A stretch of DNA of 44,400 nucleotides from an uncultured Agathobacter sp. Lineage in GTDB: Bacteria; Bacillota; Clostridia; Lachnospirales; Lachnospiraceae. A program made the position numbers and the translations under genes. Below are positions 1-8,828 of the stretch, piece after piece. The stretch covers positions 1 through 44,400 of the forward strand of contig CAKRNE010000019.1 in the NCBI GenBank assembly GCA_934365945.1, given 5' to 3'. The notes beneath the pieces are model-generated. The model saw only the letters and a list, made by a program, of their open reading frames with translations, made no database searches and was not told the origin of the DNA. Position 1 is the stretch's first letter. Each line of letters starts with the position of its first letter.

Positions 1-221
1 ACAAGATGAAAGCAGAGATTACTAAGTTGTCGAGTTTTCCGAAAAAACATGCCTTGATTGATGAAGAGCCATGGAGGGCTGAGGGAGTACGCAAGATTGT
101 TGTTAAAAACTTCCTGATTTACTATTGGGTTGATGATGAAAATAATAGAGTTCAGGTAACAGCAGTTATTTATAGCAGGAGAGAACAGATCAGGCAGCTA
201 AGTAATATTGATATGGAGTAG
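1..221 (+). CDS. RelE/ParE-family toxin, C-terminal part (cut by window start)
   Basis: The reading frame is already open at the first bases, so the gene begins before the window; only about 72 codons are visible. The visible part has the ending typical of RelE/ParE toxins from Lachnospiraceae: a KLSSFPKKHALIDEEPWR segment, then VRKIVVKNFLIYYWVDDE and a closing basic stretch (YSRREQIRQL) that carries the conserved basic residues of the fold. Toxins of this family are usually ribosome-dependent mRNA nucleases or gyrase poisons encoded just after their antitoxin, which would lie outside the window. Family membership is recognised from motif pattern; the target is not inferable from this fragment. 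Confidence 0.75.
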   Translation, partial: KMKAEITKLSSFPKKHALIDEEPWRAEGVRKIVVKNFLIYYWVDDENNRVQVTAVIYSRREQIRQLSNIDME

Positions 222-389
222 TGGCTTAATCCATAAGGATTACTATAAAAGTATATAGTTGCAAATATATAAAACTGAATACACGCAATGAAAGAAGCAG
301 ATATGTGGAAATATTCCATACCATATGCTAGAGACCGATATATGAATCTTCGTGAAAAGGCTGTGTAGACAACAAGGAGGAGCTTAAAA

Positions 390-680
390 ATGAGCGATAA
401 TCATGACTTGTTGAATGATAATAATATGTGTTATTTTGAAGAACACGAGGCAGAAAATGTGTGTTTCAATAAAGATGCCGTTGCACGTGGAGACTGTGGT
501 AGGACTACACAGAAAGGATATATAGAAATCCTTGAATTTACGCACTTTGTAGAGTTTTTCAGCTTCAACAGGATTGCTGAAAATCACAAGGAAAAAGAGC
601 TTGTGAGGAATGTAACGGCTGTTGTGGCATTAGACCTCGGTTGTGGGAACACAAATAATTCTGAATATGAAAGTAAATAG
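390..680 (+). CDS. hypothetical protein, possibly a remnant
   Basis: A 96-codon frame with a good ribosome site (AAGGAGG) shortly before the ATG. It begins MSDNHDLLNDNNMCYFEEHE and is acidic, with four Cys and a short hydrophobic patch in the middle (FTHFVEFFSF). I do not recognise a family. The C-terminal DLGCGN resembles a methyltransferase motif I, but nothing else of that fold is present. It is flanked by sequence with many stops in all frames, so it may be a surviving start of a larger lost gene. The ribosome site is the main support. Confidence 0.35.
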   Translation: MSDNHDLLNDNNMCYFEEHEAENVCFNKDAVARGDCGRTTQKGYIEILEFTHFVEFFSFNRIAENHKEKELVRNVTAVVALDLGCGNTNNSEYESK

Positions 681-1192
681 AGAGCTATCAGATATGTTAA
701 TAGAACGTAACCCGATATATGATGTTGTCACTGGAAAGCCGAGAATCCAATGATAACCGGTTACTTGGGGAGCTTTTTTATGTATTTTTCTGACGAAATG
801 TCTGATATCACATGGATACAGGCTTTTCAAATGCTGCTCCAAATGTTTGAAATCATGCTTACGGAAAACACCGAGTTATCAGATGAAAAATTACCGAATT
901 GGTGAACGTATTTATGAATGTACTTTCTGTATTGCTGAAAACGAAACTCCGAGCTTCTTAATGTCTGAATAGTGACAGCTGAATAACTGCCAGGTATTGA
1001 ATTTTCAAGGAACATAGTTAAAATTTATGAGCGAAGTTTGAGTTATCAATAAGAAGTATCGTACACATGCGAAAATGCAGATATTGAAGCGGCACAAGAA
1101 GAAAAGATAAGAAACTTACCAAAACTTCTAGTTTAATATAGTATATTGAACATAAATGAGTCTGAGTACTTAAAAAACAGAAAAGGAAAGTT
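681..1192. other. gene-poor stretch, probably decayed coding sequence
   Basis: No convincing gene. Short open pieces occur: a 28-codon frame from 667 (ELSDMLIERNPIYDVVTGKP) ending in TGA, and a 42-codon frame 780-905 (MSDITWIQAFQMLLQMFEIM). They read like natural protein sequence but stop early and lack ribosome sites, which suggests degraded genes. The end of the stretch (1111-1150) carries the promoter motif listed separately. Confidence 0.4.
1111..1150 (+). promoter_or_regulatory. promoter-proximal motif shared with 4231-4270
   Basis: The 16-mer GAAACTTACCAAAACT is followed by a TATATT -10-like box at 1142-1147. Nearly the same 16-mer (one mismatch, GAAMCTTACCAAAACT) with the same distance to TATATA stands before the gene at 4307. 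The motif overlaps where a -35 box would be, so it may be an operator or activator site. Seen directly; function inferred. Confidence 0.5.
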
Positions 1193-2371
1193 ATGGATAA
1201 TAGTAGATTAAAAGAAAATATAAGGATTCTTGAACAGGGAATTACGTTGCAGAAATTTGCTGAGATGCAGAATCAATTATTAATAGAAGGCAGTATGGCT
1301 GTATATAATGAATATGGGATGTATGTGGTACATAATGTGACGCGAAACGTTTATCTTATAGATGGAGGAAATAGCCCGAGAGCATTTTCTATGTCTACAT
1401 CAATTATGCAATTTTTTCTTACTAATAATGGTTGTGGTAATCCTTATATGCATCAACATTATGTTAATGGTGATGAAATGATATTAAAGTTTTACCAATA
1501 TGATAAAACTAAATATCAGGATATGGAGGAAATGGAATTATCATTAACAGCATATTATGATAGAATTGCTGAAAATTATTTTGATTATATTCTTAGAATG
1601 AATGGTCATCCAATAAGAAAAGGAGAGAGAAGGCCTGGATATAATAGATATTATAACGGTAGTCAACCTAAACCAATTGTTAATGACTCGTTGGCATCTA
1701 AGCTTTTACGACTGGAATCTAAGCATAAATATTTGTATGAGTTTTTAAATGCAATTTTTGATTGTTTACTAAAGGCAATTCCAATATTTATTTATATGTT
1801 TGTTACTATGAATGACGATATTATTGGTACAAATGTTATTCAGAATTTTATATACACTTCTATTAGCGTAATTGCTATGTATTTGGTGGCAATAATTAGC
1901 TATTTGTTCATTTTAGTGATTATTCAAGTTATCAAATTGTGTTTATGTACATATAAAGGCTTAGTAATTCATGTGAGAATATTTGATATCCTTATCAAGC
2001 TGGGAGAAAAGAAATTGTTTACGAGTGAAGACTATGATTTGTTAGAAGAACATAAATGTAATATTGTGGCAAGAAAAGAAAAATTATATAATAGGCGTAA
2101 AAAAGCGTATGAGAAAAAGAAAGTAAGACAAGAAGAAGAATTAAAATATAGAAAAAGTGAATTACAGTATAATAAAGAGAAAGCGGAAGATTATCGTTAT
2201 TCTGCAAAAGCAGAATATGAGAGTGCAAGAAGGGGAGATGGTCTGTTTGCTACGGCTGAGGAAAAGCGCAAAAGAGCTGCAAAAGATATAGATAATGCAA
2301 AGTGGTATAAAGAACAAGCTGCGAGAGAAGAAGAACGCATTTCAGAGCTGGAACGAAAATTAGGTAAATAG
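1193..2371 (+). CDS. membrane/coiled-coil protein with degenerate GIY-YIG-like N-terminus
   Basis: A 392-residue protein. Residues about 40-130 follow the layout of a short GIY-YIG nuclease domain found in Firmicutes: GMY (42-44) for GIY, NVYLIDGG (52-59) for the YIG strand, GCGNPY (80-85), NGDEMILK (92-99), the helix MEEMELSLTAYY (111-122) with candidate catalytic Glu, and GYNRYYNG (149-156) for the usual GYN end. The catalytic Tyr-Ile-Gly and Arg positions are not clearly kept, so it may bind rather than cut. Two strongly hydrophobic segments follow (about 185-207 and 218-253), then a long Lys/Glu-rich coiled coil (about 285-392). Domain assignment is my inference from the pattern; the membrane and coiled-coil parts are plain. 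It stands alone behind the 1111-1150 motif. ATG with AAAGGAAAG upstream. Confidence 0.6.
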   Translation: MDNSRLKENIRILEQGITLQKFAEMQNQLLIEGSMAVYNEYGMYVVHNVTRNVYLIDGGNSPRAFSMSTSIMQFFLTNNGCGNPYMHQHYVNGDEMILKFYQYDKTKYQDMEEMELSLTAYYDRIAENYFDYILRMNGHPIRKGERRPGYNRYYNGSQPKPIVNDSLASKLLRLESKHKYLYEFLNAIFDCLLKAIPIFIYMFVTMNDDIIGTNVIQNFIYTSISVIAMYLVAIISYLFILVIIQVIKLCLCTYKGLVIHVRIFDILIKLGEKKLFTSEDYDLLEEHKCNIVARKEKLYNRRKKAYEKKKVRQEEELKYRKSELQYNKEKAEDYRYSAKAEYESARRGDGLFATAEEKRKRAAKDIDNAKWYKEQAAREEERISELERKLGK

Positions 2372-2512
2372 ATTAAGCTTTATGCTTGAAAAATAGTAGA
2401 TGATAGTTTAGATACATAATATTATGATGATTATAGGCAAGAATCAAAAGATACAAATCATTCTTATTAGAAAGTAAAAGTAACTTACAGAACAAAAAGA
2501 TGAGGAATACAT

Positions 2513-3586
2513 ATGGGAAAAAAAGGACAAACACCGAAAACAAATAGCATTATCAGGGCCTTGACAGTTTTAAAAGTATTAATGGAAAACTCTGATCAAA
2601 GCCATACATTGCAGCAAAAGGAATTATTGGATTTGGTTAAGAAGGAAGATTGTTATAGCACAGATAAAACTTTGCGAGATGATCTTAAAGATTTAATGTC
2701 ATTTTTAAACCCGCCATTGGAACAGTACATCGAACAGAAAGATGATTTTCGAATCGTATATGATCGAATAGAAAGTGCATCAAATCGAATAACGAATCTT
2801 AAATATGTACATCAACTGTCTAATGATGATATACAGGTACTTATAGATATGATTCAGGCTAGTAATGAAATTGGAGATATGCAGAAAAAACGCTTCATAC
2901 AATTCTTTAAAAAGCAGGGAAGTTCATATTATAAATGTTATGAGAACGGAGTAAAGGGAATACCTGAGTATTCTACATTGAATGGAGATAAGTTACAGCA
3001 AAATAAAAAGATATTTCAGGATGCTATTGAACATAATCATAAAGTAAGTTTTACACTAAATATTTATAATAAAGATGGAAGACTTGTTCCATATCGTAAG
3101 AAAAAATATGAAGTCAATCCATATTATATTGTGAAATATATGGGACGATACTATCTTTTAGCAACACATGATAAATATAAAGACACACATATTTATCGAA
3201 TGGATCTGATATCTGATGCGGAGGAATTAAAAGGGAAGAGAGAGACAATACGAGGAGTAGATGGTTTGGATAATTCTAGTGTCAAAGATTATATGATACA
3301 ACACTTAGATATGTTTTATGATAAACCAAGAACTATCACAATAAAGTTAAAAAATGATTGTTATACATATTTGTATGACAGTTTTGGCATAAATTTTATA
3401 TGGAAAAGAAAGGTGGATGAAGAGTATGATGAAATAGAAGTAATTGCCAGTGAGAATGCCATGATAAATTGGGCTTTGCGTTATCGAGATGATGTGGAAA
3501 TTGTGCGCCCACTTCCACTTCGTGAACGTATGTTTAGAGAAATACAGGCATTGTTAGAGAAATATGAAGTAAAGGGTATGTGTTGA
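2513..3586 (+). CDS. WYL-domain transcriptional regulator
   Basis: A 357-residue protein of the helix-turn-helix/WYL type. Residues about 10-70 form the winged helix (RALTVLKVLMEN, then TDKTLRDDLKDLM as recognition part). The middle holds the WYL region: HKVSFTLNIYNKDGRLVPYR, then NPYYIVKYMGRYYLLATHD and IYRMDLISD. The C-terminus is a WCX-type extension (PRTITIKL to ERMFREIQALLEKY). Such proteins sense nucleic acid or nucleotide ligands and often control phage-defence or stress islands. It lies between two genes that share the promoter-proximal motif at 1111 and 4231, and is a natural candidate for its ligand-responsive binder (inference). The bases before it (2487-2495, GTAACTTAC) partly resemble that motif. 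Confidence 0.88.
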   Translation: MGKKGQTPKTNSIIRALTVLKVLMENSDQSHTLQQKELLDLVKKEDCYSTDKTLRDDLKDLMSFLNPPLEQYIEQKDDFRIVYDRIESASNRITNLKYVHQLSNDDIQVLIDMIQASNEIGDMQKKRFIQFFKKQGSSYYKCYENGVKGIPEYSTLNGDKLQQNKKIFQDAIEHNHKVSFTLNIYNKDGRLVPYRKKKYEVNPYYIVKYMGRYYLLATHDKYKDTHIYRMDLISDAEELKGKRETIRGVDGLDNSSVKDYMIQHLDMFYDKPRTITIKLKNDCYTYLYDSFGINFIWKRKVDEEYDEIEVIASENAMINWALRYRDDVEIVRPLPLRERMFREIQALLEKYEVKGMC

Positions 3587-3655
3587 ACTACATCTATTTA
3601 TGATATAATAGTGGAAAGTTAAATTAAAAATTTTAGTAAAGGAGAATAATGAATT

Positions 3656-4057
3656 ATGAATAATAGGCAGGTAAGAATGTTTTATGAAGGGAAGGATAAC
3701 GTTCCATGCCCATTAACAGAGGAATTGATGGCGGCAGGCTTTAAGCAGAAGTCAGGTGGATATATTCAATATGCAAAAGAATGTAATATAGATAATCCTA
3801 CACAATATTGGCATTTGATAGAATCATGGTCTAAACGTTCACCAGAAGATGCTCCATTTACCAGAACAATACAATGTGGAGAGTTGATATTTTGGATGGC
3901 AGAAGTTTCGCAAGCTGTAGAGTATGATGAGCTAGTCGATTTAAAGAATCTAATAATTAATAAATATTTACATAAAAGAGCAGAGGGAAATAGAAAAATA
4001 CAAGAAGTTTGTTTTGAAAAAATAGCGAATCTTGTTGAAAACAATAATAGCAAATAA
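3656..4057 (+). CDS. hypothetical protein
   Basis: A 133-residue, probably soluble protein with AAAGGAG placed about 10 bases before the ATG; the ATG at 3649 is followed at once by a stop, so 3656 is the start. Visible traits: an N-terminal MNNRQVRMFYEGKD, a central aromatic stretch (QYWHLIESWSKRSPEDAP) and a helical C-terminus. No family recognised. It follows the WYL gene by about 70 bases and ends before a terminator hairpin at 4172, so the two could be one transcript. Confidence 0.6.
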   Translation: MNNRQVRMFYEGKDNVPCPLTEELMAAGFKQKSGGYIQYAKECNIDNPTQYWHLIESWSKRSPEDAPFTRTIQCGELIFWMAEVSQAVEYDELVDLKNLIINKYLHKRAEGNRKIQEVCFEKIANLVENNNSK

Positions 4058-4171
4058 TTAGGTCTATAAATTGTTATGAAATTTATAGAGGTAAACTATG
4101 TAAAAATAGCGAAAATGTGTAGTTATTTATAATCATATGTTTTAGCATTATATTTTTAGAATGGTTAATGG

Positions 4172-4204
4172 CACCAGCTTTTCAAGTGGAAAGCTGGTGT
4201 TTTT
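4172..4204 (+). terminator. rho-independent terminator
   Basis: A 10-bp perfect stem, CACCAGCTTT / AAAGCTGGTG, with an 8-base loop is followed by five T. It closes the transcript that carries 3656-4057 and separates it from the motif-driven gene at 4307. A weaker AT-rich hairpin (CTATAAAT/ATTTATAG) stands at 4064-4088. Confidence 0.85.
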
Positions 4205-4230
4205 AATTTGCTAAGATTGACATATTACAA

Positions 4231-4270
4231 GAACCTTACCAAAACTACTTGTTATAAATGGTATATATAA
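4231..4270 (+). promoter_or_regulatory. promoter-proximal motif shared with 1111-1150
   Basis: GAACCTTACCAAAACT at 4231-4246 followed by TATATA at 4262-4267. See the partner copy at 1111: 15 of 16 bases agree and the spacing to the -10-like box is the same. Two unrelated genes with an identical promoter architecture on one island suggest co-regulation. Confidence 0.5.
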
Positions 4271-4306
4271 TATATAAAATTTATTCAAACTAGGGAGGTA
4301 CTAATA

Positions 4307-4870
4307 ATGGAAAATGAGATAAGAATGTCGATCAAAAAGATTTATGGAATGCTATGGGATATATTGGCACTATATGAAAAGACGGAAATGTATAATAGCA
4401 TTCCAAAATGTGAGATGGCATCAGAAAATGATATTTGGGATTATATGGGAGATAAATTGCTGCTGGTTCGAAAAGAGGTTGAAATTGAGTTCCTTTGTAA
4501 TAAAGACCTTTGTAGTAAAATGAAACAGGTAGTAGAGGAGACAGAACATTTTGTCAGAAGTTACGAAGTACCGGGAGTTGTAAAGCGGTGGAAAAGTATT
4601 AATCCAAAGCTGCTCTATTTTGACTGTGCATTTGATTTAATGGAGGAAAATCCAAAAGATTATAAAGAAATAAGTAGAGGATTGACAAATGTAAAATTGC
4701 AGTGTTATCCGGACAAAGAGCTTGTAGAAGATAGAAAGAAATATTTTGCTGCGATTAATCAAAAAAATGAAACTGACAATCTTCGATACAGTAAGACGAG
4801 GGTTTTTCAAAATGAACTGTTGAATACATTGACTTTAATATTTCAAAATGATTTTGGAGAGTACATATAA
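4307..4870 (+). CDS. hypothetical protein
   Basis: A 187-residue protein, mostly helical and charged, starting MENEIRMSIKKIYGMLWDIL after AGGGAGG. It has no membrane segment and no motif I recognise; four Cys are scattered rather than in CxxC pairs. The final residues (LLNTLTLIFQNDFGEYI) are amphipathic. It sits directly behind the 4231 motif and 57 bases before the HAD gene at 4928, so it probably shares that transcript. The function is unknown. Confidence 0.6.
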   Translation: MENEIRMSIKKIYGMLWDILALYEKTEMYNSIPKCEMASENDIWDYMGDKLLLVRKEVEIEFLCNKDLCSKMKQVVEETEHFVRSYEVPGVVKRWKSINPKLLYFDCAFDLMEENPKDYKEISRGLTNVKLQCYPDKELVEDRKKYFAAINQKNETDNLRYSKTRVFQNELLNTLTLIFQNDFGEYI

Positions 4871-4927
4871 AAAATATATAATAACTTTTTGATTGTGAGT
4901 TTTGGTTAAACGAGGAGAAATTATTGT

Positions 4928-5401
4928 ATGAATTTTGTAGTATTTCTTGATGTTGATGGTGTTTTAAATACGAGAACAACTGTTAAGCGTACACCATATG
5001 GTTATACAGGTATAGATGATGCAAGGGTAGAAATTCTTGCAAAGGCTATTGAAAAATATGGAAATTGTGAAATAATACTTTCTTCCGATTGGAAGGAATT
5101 GAACGAGAAGCATGAAGATTATAGATATCTTGTATCAAAATTAGCACAGTATGGACTGAAAATATCAGGTCATACAGTTGATAGTAATTGGAACAGGGCA
5201 AAGGGGATAAAAGAATATTTGGAATTGCATCCAAACATCGATGAATACGTAATCTTAGATGATCAAAAGTTTGATTTTGAAGATTATAAAAAATTATGGG
5301 AAAGATTATTAATCACAGATGGCATAGAGCGGGCAGAGTTTGCATCAAGAACACCAGCGATAGAAGCGATTCTCTTTAGAGATTATATAAAATCGTTTTA
5401 A
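4928..5401 (+). CDS. HAD-domain protein of the Swiss Army Knife RNA-repair type
   Basis: A 157-residue compact HAD-fold protein. Motif I is FLDVDGVLNT (residues 6-15) with the nucleophile and acid/base Asp pair; motif II is IILSSDWKE near residue 55 with the Ser; the acidic motif IV is YVILDDQ near residue 109. Arrangement and size match the stand-alone family named after the HAD domain in Swiss Army Knife RNA repair proteins; members are thought to be nucleotide or nucleic-acid-end phosphatases. GAGGAG precedes the ATG. Its position just upstream of several phosphoesterase genes fits a theme of phosphate removal in this island. The substrate is not known. Confidence 0.75.
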   Translation: MNFVVFLDVDGVLNTRTTVKRTPYGYTGIDDARVEILAKAIEKYGNCEIILSSDWKELNEKHEDYRYLVSKLAQYGLKISGHTVDSNWNRAKGIKEYLELHPNIDEYVILDDQKFDFEDYKKLWERLLITDGIERAEFASRTPAIEAILFRDYIKSF

Positions 5402-5469
5402 GTATCAAGCAGCAAGTGAATAAGAGCAGAGATAAAGAATAAAGACAGGTTAATTCAACGGCGAAAGAG

Positions 5470-5495
5470 CTTGTGGCTGGTGAAAGCTAGACAGG
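5470..5495 (+). promoter_or_regulatory. hairpin resembling a T-box stem I tip (weak)
   Basis: CTTGT-GGCT, loop GGTGAA, then AGCT, an AG bulge and ACAGG form a stem with two G.U pairs. The surrounding text (AAGAGCTTGTGGCTGGTGAA) reads like the distal part of a T-box leader. The T-box hallmark GGTGGNACCGCG and the antiterminator are absent and the next gene is not amino-acid related. At most a relic or another structured leader of the operon beginning at 5551. Confidence 0.22.
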
Positions 5496-5550
5496 TCTAC
5501 GTCAGTAGGGATTCTGCTTTTGGTTTTAGTTGGATTGGTGACAGAGGAAG

Positions 5551-5937
5551 GTGAAAGAATTGGAACAAAAATTTAGTTCAGATTTAGAAATACCAAAATA
5601 TCTAAAACGGAAAGAACATAATATATCTAAAGCCAATAAGAAGTCAAAACACAAGCATCAATATGAAGAATGTCTAATTAGATATAAATGGAATTGGGAA
5701 GAAAATAAAATTCATACATCACTTAACAGCTATTGTATTATTTGTGGGAAAATCAATGATAAAATGAAAAATTCTATTGTAATAGATTATATGCAAAAAG
5801 TAGATACACCAATGGGAAAACGTTATATACAGATTTCAGAAGATCTATTATATGACACATATCATGGAAGATTACCAGTATTTTATGTAGAAGACATATG
5901 TAAAGATAAATGTGTAAATGTAGGAGATAATCTATGA
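5551..5937 (+). CDS. putative zinc-binding hypothetical protein, first gene of the AAA+ cassette
   Basis: A 128-residue basic protein with an N-terminal Lys-rich part (YLKRKEHNISKANKKSKHKH), then HQYEEC and, about 26 residues later, YCIICGK: a His/Cys plus CxxC set that could hold one zinc ion. The family is not recognised. Start: the ATG-like codon here is GTG at 5551 after AGGAAG. Its stop overlaps the start of the large AAA+ gene (ATGA at 5934-5937), so the two are translationally coupled and probably work together. Confidence 0.6.
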   Translation: MKELEQKFSSDLEIPKYLKRKEHNISKANKKSKHKHQYEECLIRYKWNWEENKIHTSLNSYCIICGKINDKMKNSIVIDYMQKVDTPMGKRYIQISEDLLYDTYHGRLPVFYVEDICKDKCVNVGDNL

Positions 5938-8771
5938 GATATTATAATTACGCATTGTATGCAAGTGCAGAACAGATAAGAGAGAATACAACAATTAACC
6001 TTCGGGAATACGCTTATGAGAACCCGATTGCAGCAGTTAATAACTACATGTTCAAAAGACTGGATAATGACGTGGCATTCCTAGCTTATCGGGAGGAGGT
6101 AAATACGATATTTGCAGTCTTTATTTATGACGAAAAAAGGAAAAATTTTGCTGATGCATTTGCTCATGCTACAAAAGTGCTGAAAGAAGACTTTTCTGTA
6201 AATAGAATAAAAACAGATCCTTATGAAGTTACCATGTATCAGGCACTTGATTTCATTCTGGAAGCTCGAAGAAGGGACTTCTCGAATATAACGACCGGAT
6301 TTATAGAAGCATCAAATTTGTGGATTTACAATTATTATAATAATGAAAAGATATCATTTCATTATAATTTCGAGGAGAGAGTTGTTTCAGACAAAAGCAG
6401 CTGTGCGAATGCTATATATGACCCGATATTTATTCATGAACTTACAAATATTGAAGAACATGAAAATGTATCCGGCTTTAAGGGAAACATGGTTCACTAT
6501 GTAATATCAGGGCGGAGTCATGAGGCTGTAAAAGATATGACAGAAACACTTATGCAGAGCTTAATAAGGGCAAAGCGTATAAGTAGCCGACGCATGGAAG
6601 TAATCAGCGAGATAGAACCTGATGTGTATCTTGTACAAAATCATCTTAACGACATAATTGAGGGGAATTACGGAGGAGTGGTAGTTCTTGATCTTACAGA
6701 AAAGTTTGGTTGTGATCCGGTAGATTATACTTTGACTAGCAAATATATAGTGAATCTTCTAAAAGAGTATAGAAATAAATGTCTTTTTGTTTTTACATAC
6801 AATATGGATAATCCCGGCTTTTCATATCAAATTTTACCGCAGATTAAAAAATATGTAATTCCCGTTATGCTTCGTGAAGGAAGAGGTGACAGAAGAGCTG
6901 CCATAAGGTATATGAAAGCTCTGATAAAAGACTCAGAATATGCAGAATACGCTGGACAAGCCAGTGAATTTATGAAGCTATTCCCGGGGAATGACTTCAC
7001 CCAGACAGATGTCCTTATAGCATATGAGCAATTTGAAGCATGGTGTCTGAATAAGAATGTACTTCATGCTTATAATTATGACCTGTCGCAGGATTTTTTG
7101 CTGGATAGGGATGAGACAAGTGAATCTTCTTATGACAAACTTAACAAGTTAATTGGCTTGAATATTGTTAAAAAACAGATTGAAAGCATTATTGCATCGG
7201 ATGTTGTGGAAAAGGAACGTAGAAAGCGAAAGGGCAAGGATTATCAGTCGTGTTCCATGAACATGATTTTTGGAGGCAATCCGGGCAGTGCGAAGACAAC
7301 TGTGGCCAAACTTTTTGCAGGGATAGCAAAAGAAAAAGGAATTTTAAAAAGCGGAGCTTTCGTAGAACGCGGAGGAATGGATCTTGACGGTTTGGGATAT
7401 GTCACAGCTATACGGGAAGCGTTCCTTGCTGCAAAGGGAGGTGTTTTGTTTATTGACGAAGCTTATTCTATGGTATCCGATACAGCAGTAACAGTACTTA
7501 TCCAAGAGATGGAAAACAGAAGGGATGATGTGATTGTTATTCTGGCAGGATATAATGAGCGAATGCATGATTTCATAAAAATTAACGAGGGCTTAAAAAG
7601 CAGGATACCACATTGGATTGATTTCCCGGACTACACTGCCGATGAACTTACGGATATATTCAAATTGATGATAAGTGAACGTGGATTCCGGGTTACAGAT
7701 GAGGCAATAAAAGAAGCGCATTATATTTTGGAAAAGGTGAGAAATACTGATAATTTTGGTAACGGTAGATATGTAAGAAACCTGATTGACAGGGCTTTGC
7801 AGAATCAGGCGGTAAGATTGCTTTCAGATGGAAAAGATGCTAGTGTTATTAAGAAAGACGAATTATTTCTAATTACAAAAAATGATATAAGCATGTTGGA
7901 AGAAGGTATGAAGAAAGAAAGGAAGCTGGGAACAGCAAAGAAAGAGCTTGATAACATGATAGGGCTTGTTTCCGTGAAGGAGATCATTCATAAGGCAATC
8001 GCTCACTATAAGCTGAATAAACTATGCATTGATAAAGGTATTGCAAGAGAAAAAGCTTCATTACATATGGTTTTTACCGGTAATCCCGGTACAGCAAAGA
8101 CTACTGTAGCAAGGCTGTTTGCGGAAATTATGAAGGATGAAAAGGTTCTATCCACAGGAACATTTGTGGAGGTTGGACGTGCAGACCTTGTCGGCGATCA
8201 TGTTGGCTCTACAGCTCAGCTGGTCAAAAAGAAGTTTAAGGAAGCACAAGGCGGTGTTCTATTTATAGACGAAGCATATGCACTTTGTGATAGCTATGAA
8301 AATGGATTTGGAGATGAGGCAATCAATACGCTTGTACAGGAAATGGAGAACCATAGGGATGATGTAATTGTAATCTTTGCCGGGTATACGGAGCCTATGC
8401 AGAAGTTCCTTGATAGGAATCCGGGAATGCTTTCAAGAATCGCTTTTCAAGTGAAATTTGAGGATTATACTACAGACGAATTGTGCAGCATTACAAAGCT
8501 TATGCTTTCGAAGAAACAAATGACAATCACCGATGCGGCTATGAATAAATTAAGGAAAAACTTCGATATTGTACATGAGGAGAGCGATTATGGAAACGGT
8601 CGATTTGTACGCAAGACACTGGAAGAAGCGGAAATGAATCTGGCAGAGAGAATATTACAGTTTAAAGAATCTGAAATAACCACAGAACTGATTACGACTA
8701 TTGAAGAATGCGATATTCCTGATCTTTGTACAAGAAATAAGACAATCAGACAAATTGGATTTGCGTGTTAA
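5934..8771 (+). CDS. large tandem AAA+ ATPase (CbbX/SpoVK type)
   Basis: A 945-residue protein with two complete AAA+ modules of the CbbX/SpoVK/EccA clade. Module 1: Walker A GGNPGSAKTT (447-456), Walker B GGVLFIDEA (502-510), GLKSRIPHWIDF with the arginine finger. Module 2: GNPGTAKTT (716-724), GGVLFIDEA (773-781), GMLSRIAFQVKF. Both are followed by NGRxVRN/K lids. Residues about 180-330 contain VISGRSHEAVKDMTETL and GGVVVLDLTEKF, arranged like an ATPase core lacking Walker A Lys and the Asp-Glu pair, so a third degenerate module is likely (inference). Clade members remodel or unfold client proteins (RuBisCO activation, ESX secretion, spore coat). The client is unknown here; coupled 5551 and the duplicated-domain proteins downstream are candidates. 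Confidence 0.85.
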   Translation: MRYYNYALYASAEQIRENTTINLREYAYENPIAAVNNYMFKRLDNDVAFLAYREEVNTIFAVFIYDEKRKNFADAFAHATKVLKEDFSVNRIKTDPYEVTMYQALDFILEARRRDFSNITTGFIEASNLWIYNYYNNEKISFHYNFEERVVSDKSSCANAIYDPIFIHELTNIEEHENVSGFKGNMVHYVISGRSHEAVKDMTETLMQSLIRAKRISSRRMEVISEIEPDVYLVQNHLNDIIEGNYGGVVVLDLTEKFGCDPVDYTLTSKYIVNLLKEYRNKCLFVFTYNMDNPGFSYQILPQIKKYVIPVMLREGRGDRRAAIRYMKALIKDSEYAEYAGQASEFMKLFPGNDFTQTDVLIAYEQFEAWCLNKNVLHAYNYDLSQDFLLDRDETSESSYDKLNKLIGLNIVKKQIESIIASDVVEKERRKRKGKDYQSCSMNMIFGGNPGSAKTTVAKLFAGIAKEKGILKSGAFVERGGMDLDGLGYVTAIREAFLAAKGGVLFIDEAYSMVSDTAVTVLIQEMENRRDDVIVILAGYNERMHDFIKINEGLKSRIPHWIDFPDYTADELTDIFKLMISERGFRVTDEAIKEAHYILEKVRNTDNFGNGRYVRNLIDRALQNQAVRLLSDGKDASVIKKDELFLITKNDISMLEEGMKKERKLGTAKKELDNMIGLVSVKEIIHKAIAHYKLNKLCIDKGIAREKASLHMVFTGNPGTAKTTVARLFAEIMKDEKVLSTGTFVEVGRADLVGDHVGSTAQLVKKKFKEAQGGVLFIDEAYALCDSYENGFGDEAINTLVQEMENHRDDVIVIFAGYTEPMQKFLDRNPGMLSRIAFQVKFEDYTTDELCSITKLMLSKKQMTITDAAMNKLRKNFDIVHEESDYGNGRFVRKTLEEAEMNLAERILQFKESEITTELITTIEECDIPDLCTRNKTIRQIGFAC

Positions 8772-8828
8772 TAGTTTATTTGGAGGAGAAAATGGAATTA
8801 GAGTTAAAGAATAAAGGAGAAAATAATT

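Noticed and set aside
390..680. Methyltransferase motif DLGCGN.
   Set aside because: It lies at the C-terminal end with no Rossmann fold around it, so it is a chance match.
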